Below, one piece after another: positions 49,617-58,858 of a DNA stretch of 64,000 nt. Where the stretch lies: positions 1 through 64,000 of the IMG/VR virus record IMGVR_UViG_3300045971_000163. One strand, 5' to 3'. The position numbers and the translations under genes are program-made. This stretch comes from a virus. The notes beneath the pieces are model-generated. The model worked only from the letters and a program-made list of their open reading frames with translations. It was not told where the DNA came from and searched no databases. How positions within the stretch are numbered: the stretch's first letter is position 1; each line of letters begins with the position of its first letter.

Positions 49617-51153
49617 TTTTTCCTAATGTATCGTTTGCAGTATCCCAGCCGTGGCCGTTATCTGTATCGTAATCTTCAGTAGTTGCAGGGTCGCCAGCGC
49701 GAGTACGCTCTGTTTCACTTGCGTATACTTGAGTAAGAATCTCAGTCGCAGTTGGTGTTTCAACATCAATACTATCTAAGAAGTCTACGAACTCTTTAGG
49801 GAAAGTAGCACGGAAGTCTTTGCCGCGACGAACGTCGTATTGTAAGTAAAAGTTCTTGAAGTCGTTGTATAACTTAGGAGTCTCTGCCGTGTTCTTATGC
49901 GGAGTTTTAACTACGTCTAAGTAGTCAACTAATCGTAATGTCTGAGCACGTTCCCAGTCGTTAAATATTTGTTGCCCGGTGTGGTCCTTTTCATCAGCAG
50001 TAATCTGCACGTTGTACCAGTCTTCTAACTTCACTTTGTACTTGTGTTTGATCTCTTCTGGTAGTATTGCGCAGGCTTGGAAGCTAGGGAATCGCAAAAT
50101 ATTAAGCGACATTGCACACCATTGCGCTCCATGCTTACGCTTAATAGCCAACATGTCGTCCATAAACTCAGTGATGCTTGCGAGGCAAAGGCTATTGATA
50201 GTCATCATACAATGAAGTCTACGGACGTTACCCTCAACAATAATGCGCTCAATGTTTGCTAACCATTGCTGATAATCCATACCATCGCGAATATACTCGC
50301 TGTGAGCACCAATGCTTTCATTACTTGTATAAATGTCAAACTGTGGAACATAATGGCTCATTGTAATGAGCTTGTCCAACAACGCTTTCTTGGGAACAAG
50401 ATTGGAGTTAACTGCATAGCGCATTTTTGCTCCTTTTTCAGGGTTTGCCTTAAACCAGTCAAACAACTTCCATACAGAGGGAGCCATGAGGGGTTCGCCT
50501 CCTGTAATCCGAATCTCTTCAAGATTATCTGACAGGCTGCTATTCCACCATTTCCAGAAGGCTTGGATGTAGGGATTGTCGTCGTCTTTTTCGGCGGCGT
50601 TTTCTGCCCACGGTGCTGTATCAATGAAGTGCCCTCGTCCATCAGATACGATGTTACGATAGGGACCAAACTTTTTAATGTCGCGTACCCAAGCAGTGCT
50701 AAAGGCAGGATTGCAATAAGAGCAAGAAAAATTGCAAGTGCGCTCAAAGCTAATTTCCAACGTCTTGAGATCGACATCCGCGTCCCACGGCATTTGTGTT
50801 GATTTGGTAATGTCTGCATCTTCGTAAATCTCTGTCTTAAATACACGGTCGCTAACATTATCACGATCCATATCCTCCACTTTCCAGCAGTATTCGCATT
50901 CGTGCGGTCGTGTGCCTTCTAACATCATCTTACGCATTTTCTTCTTGTGTTGCGTATTGTGGATGGCAGACGGGTTGTCTTTAATCTCGTCCAGATCAAT
51001 TTTGTGGGCTGGTGGGTGGTGACAACTTGTCGTCTGTCCATGCCCCAACCATATTGTTGCGTTATACCATTTTGCTGAACAGTACGAATCAGAAATAGGG
51101 TCAATGACCCTAACCTTAAACTCTTTTAGACTCTCGTTTGCTTTGCGACCCAT
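49609..51153 (-). CDS. Radical SAM protein with N-terminal cysteine cluster
   Basis: 514 residues. It has an N-terminal YCSAKWYNATIWLGHGQTTSCHHPPAHK and CEYCWKVED, then the C-NFS-C-SY-C core (residues ~140-147) and RITGGEPLM. It closely resembles the next protein (51156), sharing CHHPPAHxI/L, ALHNT and EYCWKVED blocks, so the pair arose by duplication. The C-terminal 40 residues are acidic and probably disordered. Confidence 0.88.
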   Translation of the reverse strand: MGRKANESLKEFKVRVIDPISDSYCSAKWYNATIWLGHGQTTSCHHPPAHKIDLDEIKDNPSAIHNTQHKKKMRKMMLEGTRPHECEYCWKVEDMDRDNVSDRVFKTEIYEDADITKSTQMPWDADVDLKTLEISFERTCNFSCSYCNPAFSTAWVRDIKKFGPYRNIVSDGRGHFIDTAPWAENAAEKDDDNPYIQAFWKWWNSSLSDNLEEIRITGGEPLMAPSVWKLFDWFKANPEKGAKMRYAVNSNLVPKKALLDKLITMSHYVPQFDIYTSNESIGAHSEYIRDGMDYQQWLANIERIIVEGNVRRLHCMMTINSLCLASITEFMDDMLAIKRKHGAQWCAMSLNILRFPSFQACAILPEEIKHKYKVKLEDWYNVQITADEKDHTGQQIFNDWERAQTLRLVDYLDVVKTPHKNTAETPKLYNDFKNFYLQYDVRRGKDFRATFPKEFVDFLDSIDVETPTATEILTQVYASETERTRAGDPATTEDYDTDNGHGWDTANDTLGKNG

Positions 51154-51155
51154 TG

Positions 51156-52685
51156 TTATCCTTTAGTGAATGCTTTCATGCACTCGATGTAATATTTACG
51201 CATTTCAGGGAACACTTCCATAAATTCTGTGTTGCGCCTGTTATCGTACTCAGTTATGAACTCGTAGAATGTCACTTTGTTTGTTAGTGTTTGCTGTGGT
51301 GGCAATTCCTGTTCCATTATAGCAAGATCACGTTTAACTTTCAATATCTCATATGGTTTGAATCCCTCAAACGTTGTAGAGTAATCGTCTTGCTGTACAT
51401 TCTCTTCCATAAACGCGAGCACTTCCTTTACTTGTTCAATGCCCCATTGTCCAGCATTTTGAATACTGAACCACGGAGGGTATCTCAAAATTGGTATATC
51501 GAACCAAATACGCTGATGCTTTTTAATCGTTACAGGCGGATGTTTGAAATCACCATTATCTGGCGGGTATATAACATAGTCCTCTTGCACACGACCACCA
51601 AACTCTTTGCGCAAGTCTAAAATCATTTGCAAAAACTGTCGCAGCGATGGAATACTTAGCAAGGTAAACGTGTTGATGAAACTAATACTTGAGTATTTTG
51701 TTTCACGCAAGTAAGTACGCACGTTAGCTAACATTTGCTCAAAGTCTAATCCAGTACGCATATACTCTGCTTGCTTACCATATCCGTCCACGCTGACAAA
51801 CACCATAAAGTGTTTGTATGCTGGCGCCACATACCAGTTATTTTGCGAGTTCTCGTTGAAGTTTTCTTTGTCTTCCCAAATACGAACTTCCTCTAATGCT
51901 TGCACTTTGCTTATAAACTTGGTAAACAGTTTCTGATCTGGAGGGCAAAAGTTGCTCGTAATAGATAGCTCAAGTTGTCCATTTGGATGTTCGTTTACAT
52001 AGTCAAGAACTTTAAAAGTGTTCTTGTCCATCAACGGCTCGCCACCCGTCATTCGGAATACTTTTAGCTGCCTATATATTGTAGGCCACCATTCCCAAAA
52101 TGCCGATACATACGGATTGTCTTTGTTTGCTACTTTAAGCGGCATCATACCGCGCTTGGCTAATGCGTCTATGTTATTGTGCGCACCAGTGCTCAACATG
52201 TAGGGACCAAACTTTTTAATCTCATCTTCCCATGTTGTGGACAAGTGTGGAGAGCAGTACATACATTTAAAATTGCATGCTTGGTTGAAGTTTACCTCTA
52301 CATAACGAGGGGTAACGCTTTCATCTATAGTGCCGCTTGCTACTTCGTTAAAGGTGGGCGCTGCCCACCATTCACTAGAACGGTAATGACGGTCAGATAA
52401 ATGGTCTCCTGCGTCCTCTACTTTCCAGCAGTAAGCACAGCCAGGTGGTCGCTCGCCAGCGATCATTTGCTTACGCTCGTGTATTTTTATTTTTGTATTG
52501 TGTAGCGCAGATGGTGATGCTGCTAACTCGTCTAGCGGAATAAGGTGCGCTGGCGGGTGATAACATGATTGTGTCATGCCTGCTGGCAAGTTGATGCTTA
52601 CTTGCTGCCATTTTGCTAGGCAGAGTGAAGGCGACACTGCATTTAACTTGGTTCGCATTTCTGCGGCAGCGTCATTATATTCCAT
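51156..52685 (-). CDS. Radical SAM protein with N-terminal cysteine cluster
   Basis: 509 residues from ATG 52685, chosen because it overlaps the upstream stop as TAATG; a TTG at 52691 is also in frame. The N-terminal SLCLAKWQQVSINLPAGMTQ is followed by CYHPPAHLIPLDELA and CAYCWKVED. The core is C-NFK-C-MY-C (about 138-145), then RMTGGEPLMDK. Paralogous to 49609. The large gap between the core and the C-terminus suggests an extended substrate-recognition domain. Confidence 0.87.
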   Translation of the reverse strand: MEYNDAAAEMRTKLNAVSPSLCLAKWQQVSINLPAGMTQSCYHPPAHLIPLDELAASPSALHNTKIKIHERKQMIAGERPPGCAYCWKVEDAGDHLSDRHYRSSEWWAAPTFNEVASGTIDESVTPRYVEVNFNQACNFKCMYCSPHLSTTWEDEIKKFGPYMLSTGAHNNIDALAKRGMMPLKVANKDNPYVSAFWEWWPTIYRQLKVFRMTGGEPLMDKNTFKVLDYVNEHPNGQLELSITSNFCPPDQKLFTKFISKVQALEEVRIWEDKENFNENSQNNWYVAPAYKHFMVFVSVDGYGKQAEYMRTGLDFEQMLANVRTYLRETKYSSISFINTFTLLSIPSLRQFLQMILDLRKEFGGRVQEDYVIYPPDNGDFKHPPVTIKKHQRIWFDIPILRYPPWFSIQNAGQWGIEQVKEVLAFMEENVQQDDYSTTFEGFKPYEILKVKRDLAIMEQELPPQQTLTNKVTFYEFITEYDNRRNTEFMEVFPEMRKYYIECMKAFTKG

Positions 52686-53641
52686 TACCAACCCTCAAGT
52701 TTCCTAATTACTGAAATCTCTGTCGTCATCAGTGCTAGGTTTTTGTGCCCTGTTGCGTAGTGGTGCTTGAAAAACTTTGATTGGTCGTAGTCGTAGTCAA
52801 CAATAGGCAGCGACAATTTTTGTTGTAACCCGTTCCATATGTCGCATTGCAAACTTGACCAATCACGAGAATCTATTTCTTGAAATTCAAACTCTACATC
52901 TTCCCACAGTTCTTCTAGTTTAGCAAAGTCTTGTACATCACGGTAGTCCCAGTCTTTGCCAAGCATAGTTAAGTAAGTGCCGTATCGTGCGCCCCACATC
53001 GCGTAGTTACCGTTCGTTACATCAGCACCAACACTCTGCCAGATACATAGATGGTCGTAGTTACGATTATGTACTTTTTCCTCAAACTCTTTGAGCGTGG
53101 GTTTTGCTCCACGGTCGAGGCACATTTTTACACCTTCCCTGAAGCCTGCTCTCCATGCTTGGAACGGTGAAGCGTTAGGGTAAGTGGTTGAGTAGCAGTT
53201 GTGCATGGCAATGTATTTTGGATCATAGCAAAACTCAACCGCAGTGTCATCACTACCATTGCTAGCCTCATGTGTTTTCATGTTGTAAACAAACTCTTTG
53301 CTCCAGCATGACATGCCACCGTTACCGTACATTAGTCCGTTGATGTGGTTACGGGCTTTCCAGCGAAATGCTTTACCCTTGTCCTCTACATCGTCTAGTG
53401 TAAGTTGTAGGTTAAAAAATTCTGCGTCAGGTAGATTATCGCCGTCAATGAGCACAAAGTAATCTGTGTCGCTTGCATCTGCCGCTGCCTTGTGCGCTGC
53501 ATCACTACCCTTAACCCCGTCTACTCGTTTTGCCCACGGCACCATGTTTTGAATCTTAATCCAAAACTCTTCTTTTTTCGGCTCATCAAACGTAAGGAAA
53601 ACGCAATCCAAATCCGCAATATCAATAATCTGTTTAGTCAT
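52685..53641 (-). CDS. Glycosyltransferase-like protein
   Basis: 318 residues. A DGD (66-68) follows SDTDYFVLI as in GT-A enzymes, where the DxD binds metal and the nucleotide sugar. INGLMYGNGGMSCWSK and SPFQAWRAGFREGVKM match the C-terminal domain of the 1102-residue repeat protein. It is thus the stand-alone form of that family. It joins the radical SAM gene by TAATG. Confidence 0.72.
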   Translation of the reverse strand: MTKQIIDIADLDCVFLTFDEPKKEEFWIKIQNMVPWAKRVDGVKGSDAAHKAAADASDTDYFVLIDGDNLPDAEFFNLQLTLDDVEDKGKAFRWKARNHINGLMYGNGGMSCWSKEFVYNMKTHEASNGSDDTAVEFCYDPKYIAMHNCYSTTYPNASPFQAWRAGFREGVKMCLDRGAKPTLKEFEEKVHNRNYDHLCIWQSVGADVTNGNYAMWGARYGTYLTMLGKDWDYRDVQDFAKLEELWEDVEFEFQEIDSRDWSSLQCDIWNGLQQKLSLPIVDYDYDQSKFFKHHYATGHKNLALMTTEISVIRKLEGW

Positions 53642-53984
53642 ATTTTATGTCGCTGTAATATTCGTGTTCAAAATCTTCGTCTTCTTCAAGTATCAACGCA
53701 GCATGTTTCTTTGCTACCTTATACTGATCGCCGCCTTGTGCAAGCTTTTTATATTTTGGCGACCTGTCAATCAATTTCAACTTGCCGTTCCGTACACAAT
53801 ACTCAAAAAAGTTATCGTACTCAACTCGTGTCACCACAATGTAGTTACCAGATTCTGGATGTTGCTGCATACAGCACATTATGATATCACCAGCATCATT
53901 ATAGTAAACTCTGTACTCTAACTCAAGTGGTTTGACTGGTTCTATTAGCTCAAATGCTTTTATTAGCTCATCTAAAGAGTTCAT
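53634..53984 (-). CDS. Hypothetical small protein
   Basis: 116 residues from ATG 53984, with GGAG 7 bases before it; another ATG at 53990 is too close to that ribosome site. Sequence is MNSLDELIKAFELIEPVKPL..., with an EYRVYYNDAGDIIMCC segment and an acidic end (EEDEDFEHEYY). It overlaps both neighbours. No family recognised. Confidence 0.62.
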   Translation of the reverse strand: MNSLDELIKAFELIEPVKPLELEYRVYYNDAGDIIMCCMQQHPESGNYIVVTRVEYDNFFEYCVRNGKLKLIDRSPKYKKLAQGGDQYKVAKKHAALILEEDEDFEHEYYSDIKYD

Positions 53985-54822
53985 GCTCATACTCCTTAAT
54001 AATATCGTCCGTTACCCATTCTTTTTCGTGGTAGTGTACGGGATGATATTGATTTACAGTGCCAATACGCAACATTGGCAAATCAAGTTCAAATGTCGTA
54101 GTTTCGTGCCATGGTTTTTCTGGCCATTGATTGATAGCTGATTTCATGTGTACAAAGTTGATGAATTCTGCTGTAGGCAATGTACATTGTTCAACACCTA
54201 GCAGTTTAGCAGTTAACGCATACACCACATCAGTAGTTGGATGTGGATCTCTACAGTTTTTTAGTGTGTTGCTTACTGTATCCCAGTTTTCAAAAATCAT
54301 TCTCGCTACATTAAAAAATGTCGTTGAAAGTCGTGTGTATCTAAAATACATTAGCCCATTGTAAGTATCTGGCAACTGGTTGTCGTCAAATACACGGCGA
54401 TATTTTCTGCTCGTTGCTGTTTTTTGCTGATAGTCTTTACATCCAGTGCTTAACACTATATCACGCAACCTAAACGCATGCCACCAATGCGAAATACTTC
54501 TGGTGAATAAAATGTCGCTCTCTACTTTTATCGTTTCTTTAAACGGCGTTAGGTCGCCCACTTGCCACTCGTTGGACAACTTCCATTCTTCGTCTTTAGC
54601 AGTGTCGTTATCAATCAAAATAACATAGTCAAACACTTTCCTATGTTTGTTTGTTACTTCTTTCATTGTCTGCTCGTCAACTAGCACAGCATACTTTTCT
54701 GTTGGCATCGTTAGCTTAATGCTCATTGCTTGTAAGTATGCCAGCCGCAGATAATCTGTGTCGCTATTGTTTTGCGCAATAGTCACAAATCCTTTTTGCT
54801 CTTGGTGTGGTGTTATCCGCAT
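53968..54822 (-). CDS. Glycosyltransferase-like protein
   Basis: 284 residues. The opening (GFVTIAQNNSDTDYLRLAYLQAMSIK) and FKETIKVESDILF (about 92-104, ESD as a DxD-like site) resemble GT-A/glycogenin-like enzymes. It pairs with 54813 by ATG/TGA overlap, and the two share the gene style (VMFAFNTPTVDYVEIA; PYDETLLIDSDYLML). A role in sugar transfer is inferred. Confidence 0.55.
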   Translation of the reverse strand: MRITPHQEQKGFVTIAQNNSDTDYLRLAYLQAMSIKLTMPTEKYAVLVDEQTMKEVTNKHRKVFDYVILIDNDTAKDEEWKLSNEWQVGDLTPFKETIKVESDILFTRSISHWWHAFRLRDIVLSTGCKDYQQKTATSRKYRRVFDDNQLPDTYNGLMYFRYTRLSTTFFNVARMIFENWDTVSNTLKNCRDPHPTTDVVYALTAKLLGVEQCTLPTAEFINFVHMKSAINQWPEKPWHETTTFELDLPMLRIGTVNQYHPVHYHEKEWVTDDIIKEYEHELFR

Positions 54823-55574
54823 ATTCGTGTTATGAACCGTAAATGTGCATCGCTTAACAAATACTGTTTGTCAATGACATGTATATTTTGTCTCGCAATA
54901 GCGTGTGCTTTATTTTCCTCTTTTACTATTAGCAAGTTACCCTTTACTGTAATGCTAGACACTTTGTCTTTAATCGTTAACATTGTAAAGGGTAGCTTAC
55001 ACTTTTCTTCCGTTGCGTATCCGTTTAGAACATGGTTGGCAATGGTGAATGCGTAGTCGTTGCGGAAGTTTGATTGATCAATCTGAAACAGTTTACAGTA
55101 ATACGCATAGTTACGCTGGACTTTACCCGCTAGATCAAATAGTTGCTTTGCTTTTAGTGTTTTCTTAAACGCTATCACCGTTGCCCACACATAGGGCAGG
55201 CTAGTAATGCCCATTGTGTATGTTGCGTCAGTGGCAAGCATCTTGTTATCGTGAACGATTTGATAATCTTCTAAAGTGTTTAGTATTTGCACTAACGAGT
55301 CATCTAGCATTAAGTAGTCGCTGTCAATGAGCAATGTTTCATCATACGGGCTTAACTCAAATGCGTTAAATCTGTTGCCGTTACGCCATTCTGTGCCGCC
55401 CTCATACTCACCTATACGCTTGTTTTCTAGTGTATTTTCTATATCTTCGTCAGTGATGATTGTGGTAGGCAGGTTCAGTGTGCTTTTAACTAGTTTTGCT
55501 GCTCGTGCTGCTATTTCCACATAGTCTACTGTGGGCGTATTAAACGCAAACATCACTACACCGCGTGTGCTCAT
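54813..55574 (-). CDS. Glycosyltransferase-like protein
   Basis: 253 residues. LSPYDETLLIDSDYLML (about 73-89) is the DxD-type metal site of GT-A enzymes, and EYEGGTEWRNGNRFNAFEL lies just before it. It overlaps both neighbours (ATGA with the upstream gene). It is related in pattern to 53968-54822. The acceptor is unknown. Confidence 0.62.
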   Translation of the reverse strand: MSTRGVVMFAFNTPTVDYVEIAARAAKLVKSTLNLPTTIITDEDIENTLENKRIGEYEGGTEWRNGNRFNAFELSPYDETLLIDSDYLMLDDSLVQILNTLEDYQIVHDNKMLATDATYTMGITSLPYVWATVIAFKKTLKAKQLFDLAGKVQRNYAYYCKLFQIDQSNFRNDYAFTIANHVLNGYATEEKCKLPFTMLTIKDKVSSITVKGNLLIVKEENKAHAIARQNIHVIDKQYLLSDAHLRFITRICG

Positions 55575-55885
55575 AGTTTCCTCAACTTCTTAAGCTCTGC
55601 GTGTTCTGTGTGCCAGTAGTTCATTACCTTTTGATAATGTTGCTGTGCTGTTACTAGAAAAACTTGCCTGCCAACCTCAATAGGATTGTTATAAGTATCC
55701 TCAATGTAAAGTGTATCTACTGGCCAAGTTGACACAAATGCTAGTAACTCTGGTGTGATTTTGAATAGCCCACCGTTATGAGCAAAATGTAGATCAGTTT
55801 GGATTTTTTCTCGTAAAATAGTTTTGTTGGTTTGGTAATCAGTTGCTAACTTTATTTGTGCAACTAATGTTTCGGTTTCACTCAT
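55571..55885 (-). CDS. Hypothetical phage protein
   Basis: 104 residues from ATG 55885 (MSETETLVAQIKLATDYQTN). A GTG at 55921 gives a longer frame but lies within the terminator hairpin, so the ATG is preferred, although it has no clear ribosome site. HFAHNGGLFKITPELLAFVS and a C-terminal LKKLRKL are notable. The opening of the helical C-terminus resembles small proteins beside T4-like phage structural genes. First gene of the island block read from this side. Confidence 0.6.
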   Translation of the reverse strand: MSETETLVAQIKLATDYQTNKTILREKIQTDLHFAHNGGLFKITPELLAFVSTWPVDTLYIEDTYNNPIEVGRQVFLVTAQQHYQKVMNYWHTEHAELKKLRKL

Positions 55886-55904
55886 TGTGTTTTGTCCATA
55901 AAAA

Positions 55905-55928
55905 TAGGTAAGTTGTGACACTTACCTA
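55905..55928. terminator. Terminator between the virion operon and the island
   Basis: TAGGTAAG (55905-55912) with CTTACCTA (55921-55928), an 8-bp stem with an 8-base loop, flanked by A/T-rich runs on both sides. On the minus strand it is followed by TTTTTA, so it would end the virion operon (55974-64000). Confidence 0.75.
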
Positions 55929-55973
55929 TATTTTAGCATGGAAGCTGGTTATGCTTCAACTATTTTGGCTGTA

Positions 55974-56843
55974 TTAAGTTAATACTGGTGTGCCCCACAC
56001 GTTTGTTAAGTTTGTGGTTTCTGGGTAGATTGCATAGGCTGTTACTGTGAGTGACAGTACCACTGTACCACCAAAAGAATTATCAGCTGGAATAGTTAAC
56101 GTTGCGTTATGCATAACTGATGCACCGTTTGCCCCATTTGTGGTATCTGCCACTGAGGCTGAATAAATGGATTGGCTAGCTGATGTAGTTGCATATGGTG
56201 CTGCTGAAGCAGTAGTTGATACTAACGACGATACAGTAGTTAATCCGCGATAGCCAACGGCTGTAATATTGTTTGTTGCATTATTAACAGTAACATTGAG
56301 TGCAGAAAAATCATTTTTTGCTGCAATTGATCGCGCTGTGCCAGAAGAATCAACTGCCGAGCAAACAAATTGTATTCTGCCACCACAATTAAAAAATAAT
56401 CTTGCTTGGTTTGCTGAAGCAAAAGTAACTGTACTGATAACAGATGGTGTTGCTGCTGCGGTAGCAGCAATATTAACTGACCCTGTTTTAGTGCCCAATG
56501 ACACCGTTGCCCCACTGGATGCATAATTTGCTCTATTAGTATACGCCGTATTCACCGCAGCTTGTAATGTACTTAAATATGTAATTGTATTACCGGCTGT
56601 AGGTGCTGAAATACCAGATCCAGCCCCAGCTTGGTGAGTAAGTATACTATTAAGATTATTAATCAGTGATGCCCATTGTACTGCGGTTACTGTGTCAGTA
56701 CCAGCAGTTACCACTGGAATTGCAGTTTGACCATAACCAGCGGCGCCACTGCCAGTGGACCAAACCGTGTTTAGCTGATTAGTGCCGTTAATTAAATTGT
56801 TGTAATCTGATGCCTGAATCAGGCCGCCTGATGCGTATGTCAT
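55974..56843 (-). CDS. Virion/tail fibre-associated protein
   Basis: 289 residues. It begins MTYASGGLIQASDYNNLING and is rich in Thr, Ser, Ala and Asn, the composition of phage beta-structured tail proteins. The middle (VSLGTKTGSVNIAATAAATPS, NQARLFFNCGGRIQFVCS) is a beta-sandwich-like domain seen in tail fibre and baseplate proteins. It is the last gene of the minus-strand virion operon and has a late-type box 24 bases ahead of it. Confidence 0.7.
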   Translation of the reverse strand: MTYASGGLIQASDYNNLINGTNQLNTVWSTGSGAAGYGQTAIPVVTAGTDTVTAVQWASLINNLNSILTHQAGAGSGISAPTAGNTITYLSTLQAAVNTAYTNRANYASSGATVSLGTKTGSVNIAATAAATPSVISTVTFASANQARLFFNCGGRIQFVCSAVDSSGTARSIAAKNDFSALNVTVNNATNNITAVGYRGLTTVSSLVSTTASAAPYATTSASQSIYSASVADTTNGANGASVMHNATLTIPADNSFGGTVVLSLTVTAYAIYPETTNLTNVWGTPVLT

Positions 56844-56861
56844 AATATTAAATCCTTGATT

Positions 56862-58808
56862 TTATGTATTTATCTTAACAATAGCATTAATTAACTTTTC
56901 TAATGCATTATCGTTCGTTTCCAACGCACGGCCAATCACGTTAAATGCAGTTAATTCTGCCATTTCTGCTGCCCTTGCTACGCCGTTTCCAGCACTTACT
57001 AACCTGTCGCCTTTTTTCACTGTCCCAACCACCCTAACTGGCGCTTTACCAGCCAAAACTACTGCGGGATGCGTTTCGTTACTACCAGATTCCGCATTCA
57101 TTAAATATGCTGGATTCGTAGATACAACACCAAAAATTTTCTCGCTGCTATCACGTAGTTCCATTGTAACTTCAGCAGTTCCGCCAATGGTCAACACCGT
57201 GCCAGGTACATACTCTGCGTCAGCCGCAAAGCGTTCTGCCAAGTCAGCGTAGTTTGCTGTTGACGCATTACCATTAAACGTCGTAGCATACACTGCATTG
57301 AACTTTAAACCACTGGAACCAATGTTGTATACATTGTTAAACCCTGCGGCTGGGATAATATTTCCAGTAATTGCTGTTAAGTTTACTGCTCCAGCACTAA
57401 TTCCGTCAACATACCCTTTCGTAGCAATAGTAGTAGGTACATCGCCTGTAACAGGGGTTATAGTAGTTGCTTTACCTGTGGTGCCATCAATGCTAATAAC
57501 GTTGGTAGGCACACCACCAACTTTAACAGACAAGTACATTGACTTCCCAGATACATCACTAACTAAATTTACTGCGTTTGAGTTGACATTAACTTTAAAG
57601 TCTGCTGATGCGCCAATAGAAATACCAGTATTAGTAGTAATACTTGGGGCAACCGTAAACACTGCGTTAGCTGCGTTATCTAATCTAGCGTAGCTAGTTG
57701 CTAACACACCAGATAACCTAGAAGAGTCATACGCTAACCCTGTGAAATTTGTAGCATATATATTAGCAAATGATGCTGCTACAGAACCCAAATTGTATGA
57801 TCCTGTGGTTTGCGGTAAAATAGTGCCAGTAATTTCGTTAGCACCATCTCGCATTAGCGCCGCGCTAGTTGAGCCAGAAGTAACACTATCAAGATACCCC
57901 TTAGTTACGATTGTAGCTGCTGGGTCCGACACTGTCGTAGTCTGTGCACTTGCTTTGCCTGTTGTGCCATCTAACCAGATAAGTTTAGTTGCTGTACCGC
58001 CTACTGTAGCGTACAATCCCAAATCACAGCCTGTAATATTGCTAATTAATTGCGTATCTGTGTTGGAAGTTTTTACTGTGAAGTTACTGCTTGCACCAAC
58101 AGTTAATCCATTGTTTGCAGTAATTGCCAACGCACCAGTCAACGTACCAGGTACGTCAGTACGCAAGTAGTTTGCTGCTATAATTCCACCCAATTTGGCA
58201 GCATTGTCCGTCAAACCATAGTAGCCTAAGCTGTTTTCTGACGACAAGTTAAAACCTGGGTTAATAATGCTGAAACCAGGGATTGTTGTGATAGTAAACG
58301 ATGGGTCTTTGCTTAGGATAGCGACTACAGTGTTGAACACTGTAAATTTAATAATAATGTGTGATTGTCCGCCGCCTGCTTCAAGGATGCTATCCGCAAC
58401 CATACCAGTTTGCCCAGTGTTAGCACTGTTCATTGGGCCAATAATTTTCCATTCTGTGCCCGCATACGCTTTCAACTGTAAATTAACTGGGTCCCACCAA
58501 ATATCACCAGCCATTGGGTTGGTTGGTTGCGTTGGAGTAGAGCCTGATACTGTTTTCCAGCCAGAGTTAGACCTGATACTAAGGCGTTTGTTTGTGGTAT
58601 CCCACCATAATTGACCTTCAACTGCGGCGCGAGGTTCTGTACTATTAGCAAAGTTCTCTAAGATTTGAACAAAATTCTCGTTCAAAAACTTACCGTAGCC
58701 TGGGTAATTCTTGCCAATTAGGGTCAAACTTGACGCTGATTCATCCACTTGCCCGTCTGGGACAGTAACCAGTGGTTGACCATTAGAAAGTGTTATATTG
58801 TATGCCAT
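56862..58808 (-). CDS. Tail fibre/baseplate protein with shared N-terminal domain
   Basis: 648 residues. The N-terminal 115 residues (AYNITLSNGQPLVTVPDGQV, NFANSTEPRAAVEGQLWWDT, GDIWWDPVNLQLKAYAGTEWKI) match the N-termini of 59791 and 61899. The QLWWDT and GDIWWD strands recur in these proteins and probably form a particle-attachment domain. The remainder is Thr/Ser-rich beta repeats (NNGLTVGASSNFTVKTSNTD, twice), ending in a peptidase-free tip. Confidence 0.78.
   Translation of the reverse strand: MAYNITLSNGQPLVTVPDGQVDESASSLTLIGKNYPGYGKFLNENFVQILENFANSTEPRAAVEGQLWWDTTNKRLSIRSNSGWKTVSGSTPTQPTNPMAGDIWWDPVNLQLKAYAGTEWKIIGPMNSANTGQTGMVADSILEAGGGQSHIIIKFTVFNTVVAILSKDPSFTITTIPGFSIINPGFNLSSENSLGYYGLTDNAAKLGGIIAANYLRTDVPGTLTGALAITANNGLTVGASSNFTVKTSNTDTQLISNITGCDLGLYATVGGTATKLIWLDGTTGKASAQTTTVSDPAATIVTKGYLDSVTSGSTSAALMRDGANEITGTILPQTTGSYNLGSVAASFANIYATNFTGLAYDSSRLSGVLATSYARLDNAANAVFTVAPSITTNTGISIGASADFKVNVNSNAVNLVSDVSGKSMYLSVKVGGVPTNVISIDGTTGKATTITPVTGDVPTTIATKGYVDGISAGAVNLTAITGNIIPAAGFNNVYNIGSSGLKFNAVYATTFNGNASTANYADLAERFAADAEYVPGTVLTIGGTAEVTMELRDSSEKIFGVVSTNPAYLMNAESGSNETHPAVVLAGKAPVRVVGTVKKGDRLVSAGNGVARAAEMAELTAFNVIGRALETNDNALEKLINAIVKINT
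56867..56873 (-). promoter_or_regulatory. Late-type promoter box ATAAATA
   Basis: ATAAATA on the minus strand 24 bases before the start of the 289-residue gene, overlapping the end of the previous gene. Confidence 0.45.
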
Positions 58809-58842
58809 TTAGATCTAAACTCCAATTTGTGTATCTTACTCT

Positions 58843-58849
58843 TATTTAT
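58843..58849 (-). promoter_or_regulatory. Late-type promoter box ATAAATA
   Basis: ATAAATA on the minus strand 35 bases before the 648-residue gene, in the 50-base gap after the Gly-rich gene. Confidence 0.45.
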
Positions 58850-58858
58850 CCGCGGATA

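Noticed and set aside
50358-50864. 168-residue minus-strand ORF in another frame
   Set aside because: It lies entirely within the radical SAM gene 49609-51153, which has the cluster motifs and operon overlaps.
55886-55921. GTG start for the last island gene
   Set aside because: The GTG falls inside a terminator hairpin; the ATG at 55885 is clear of it.
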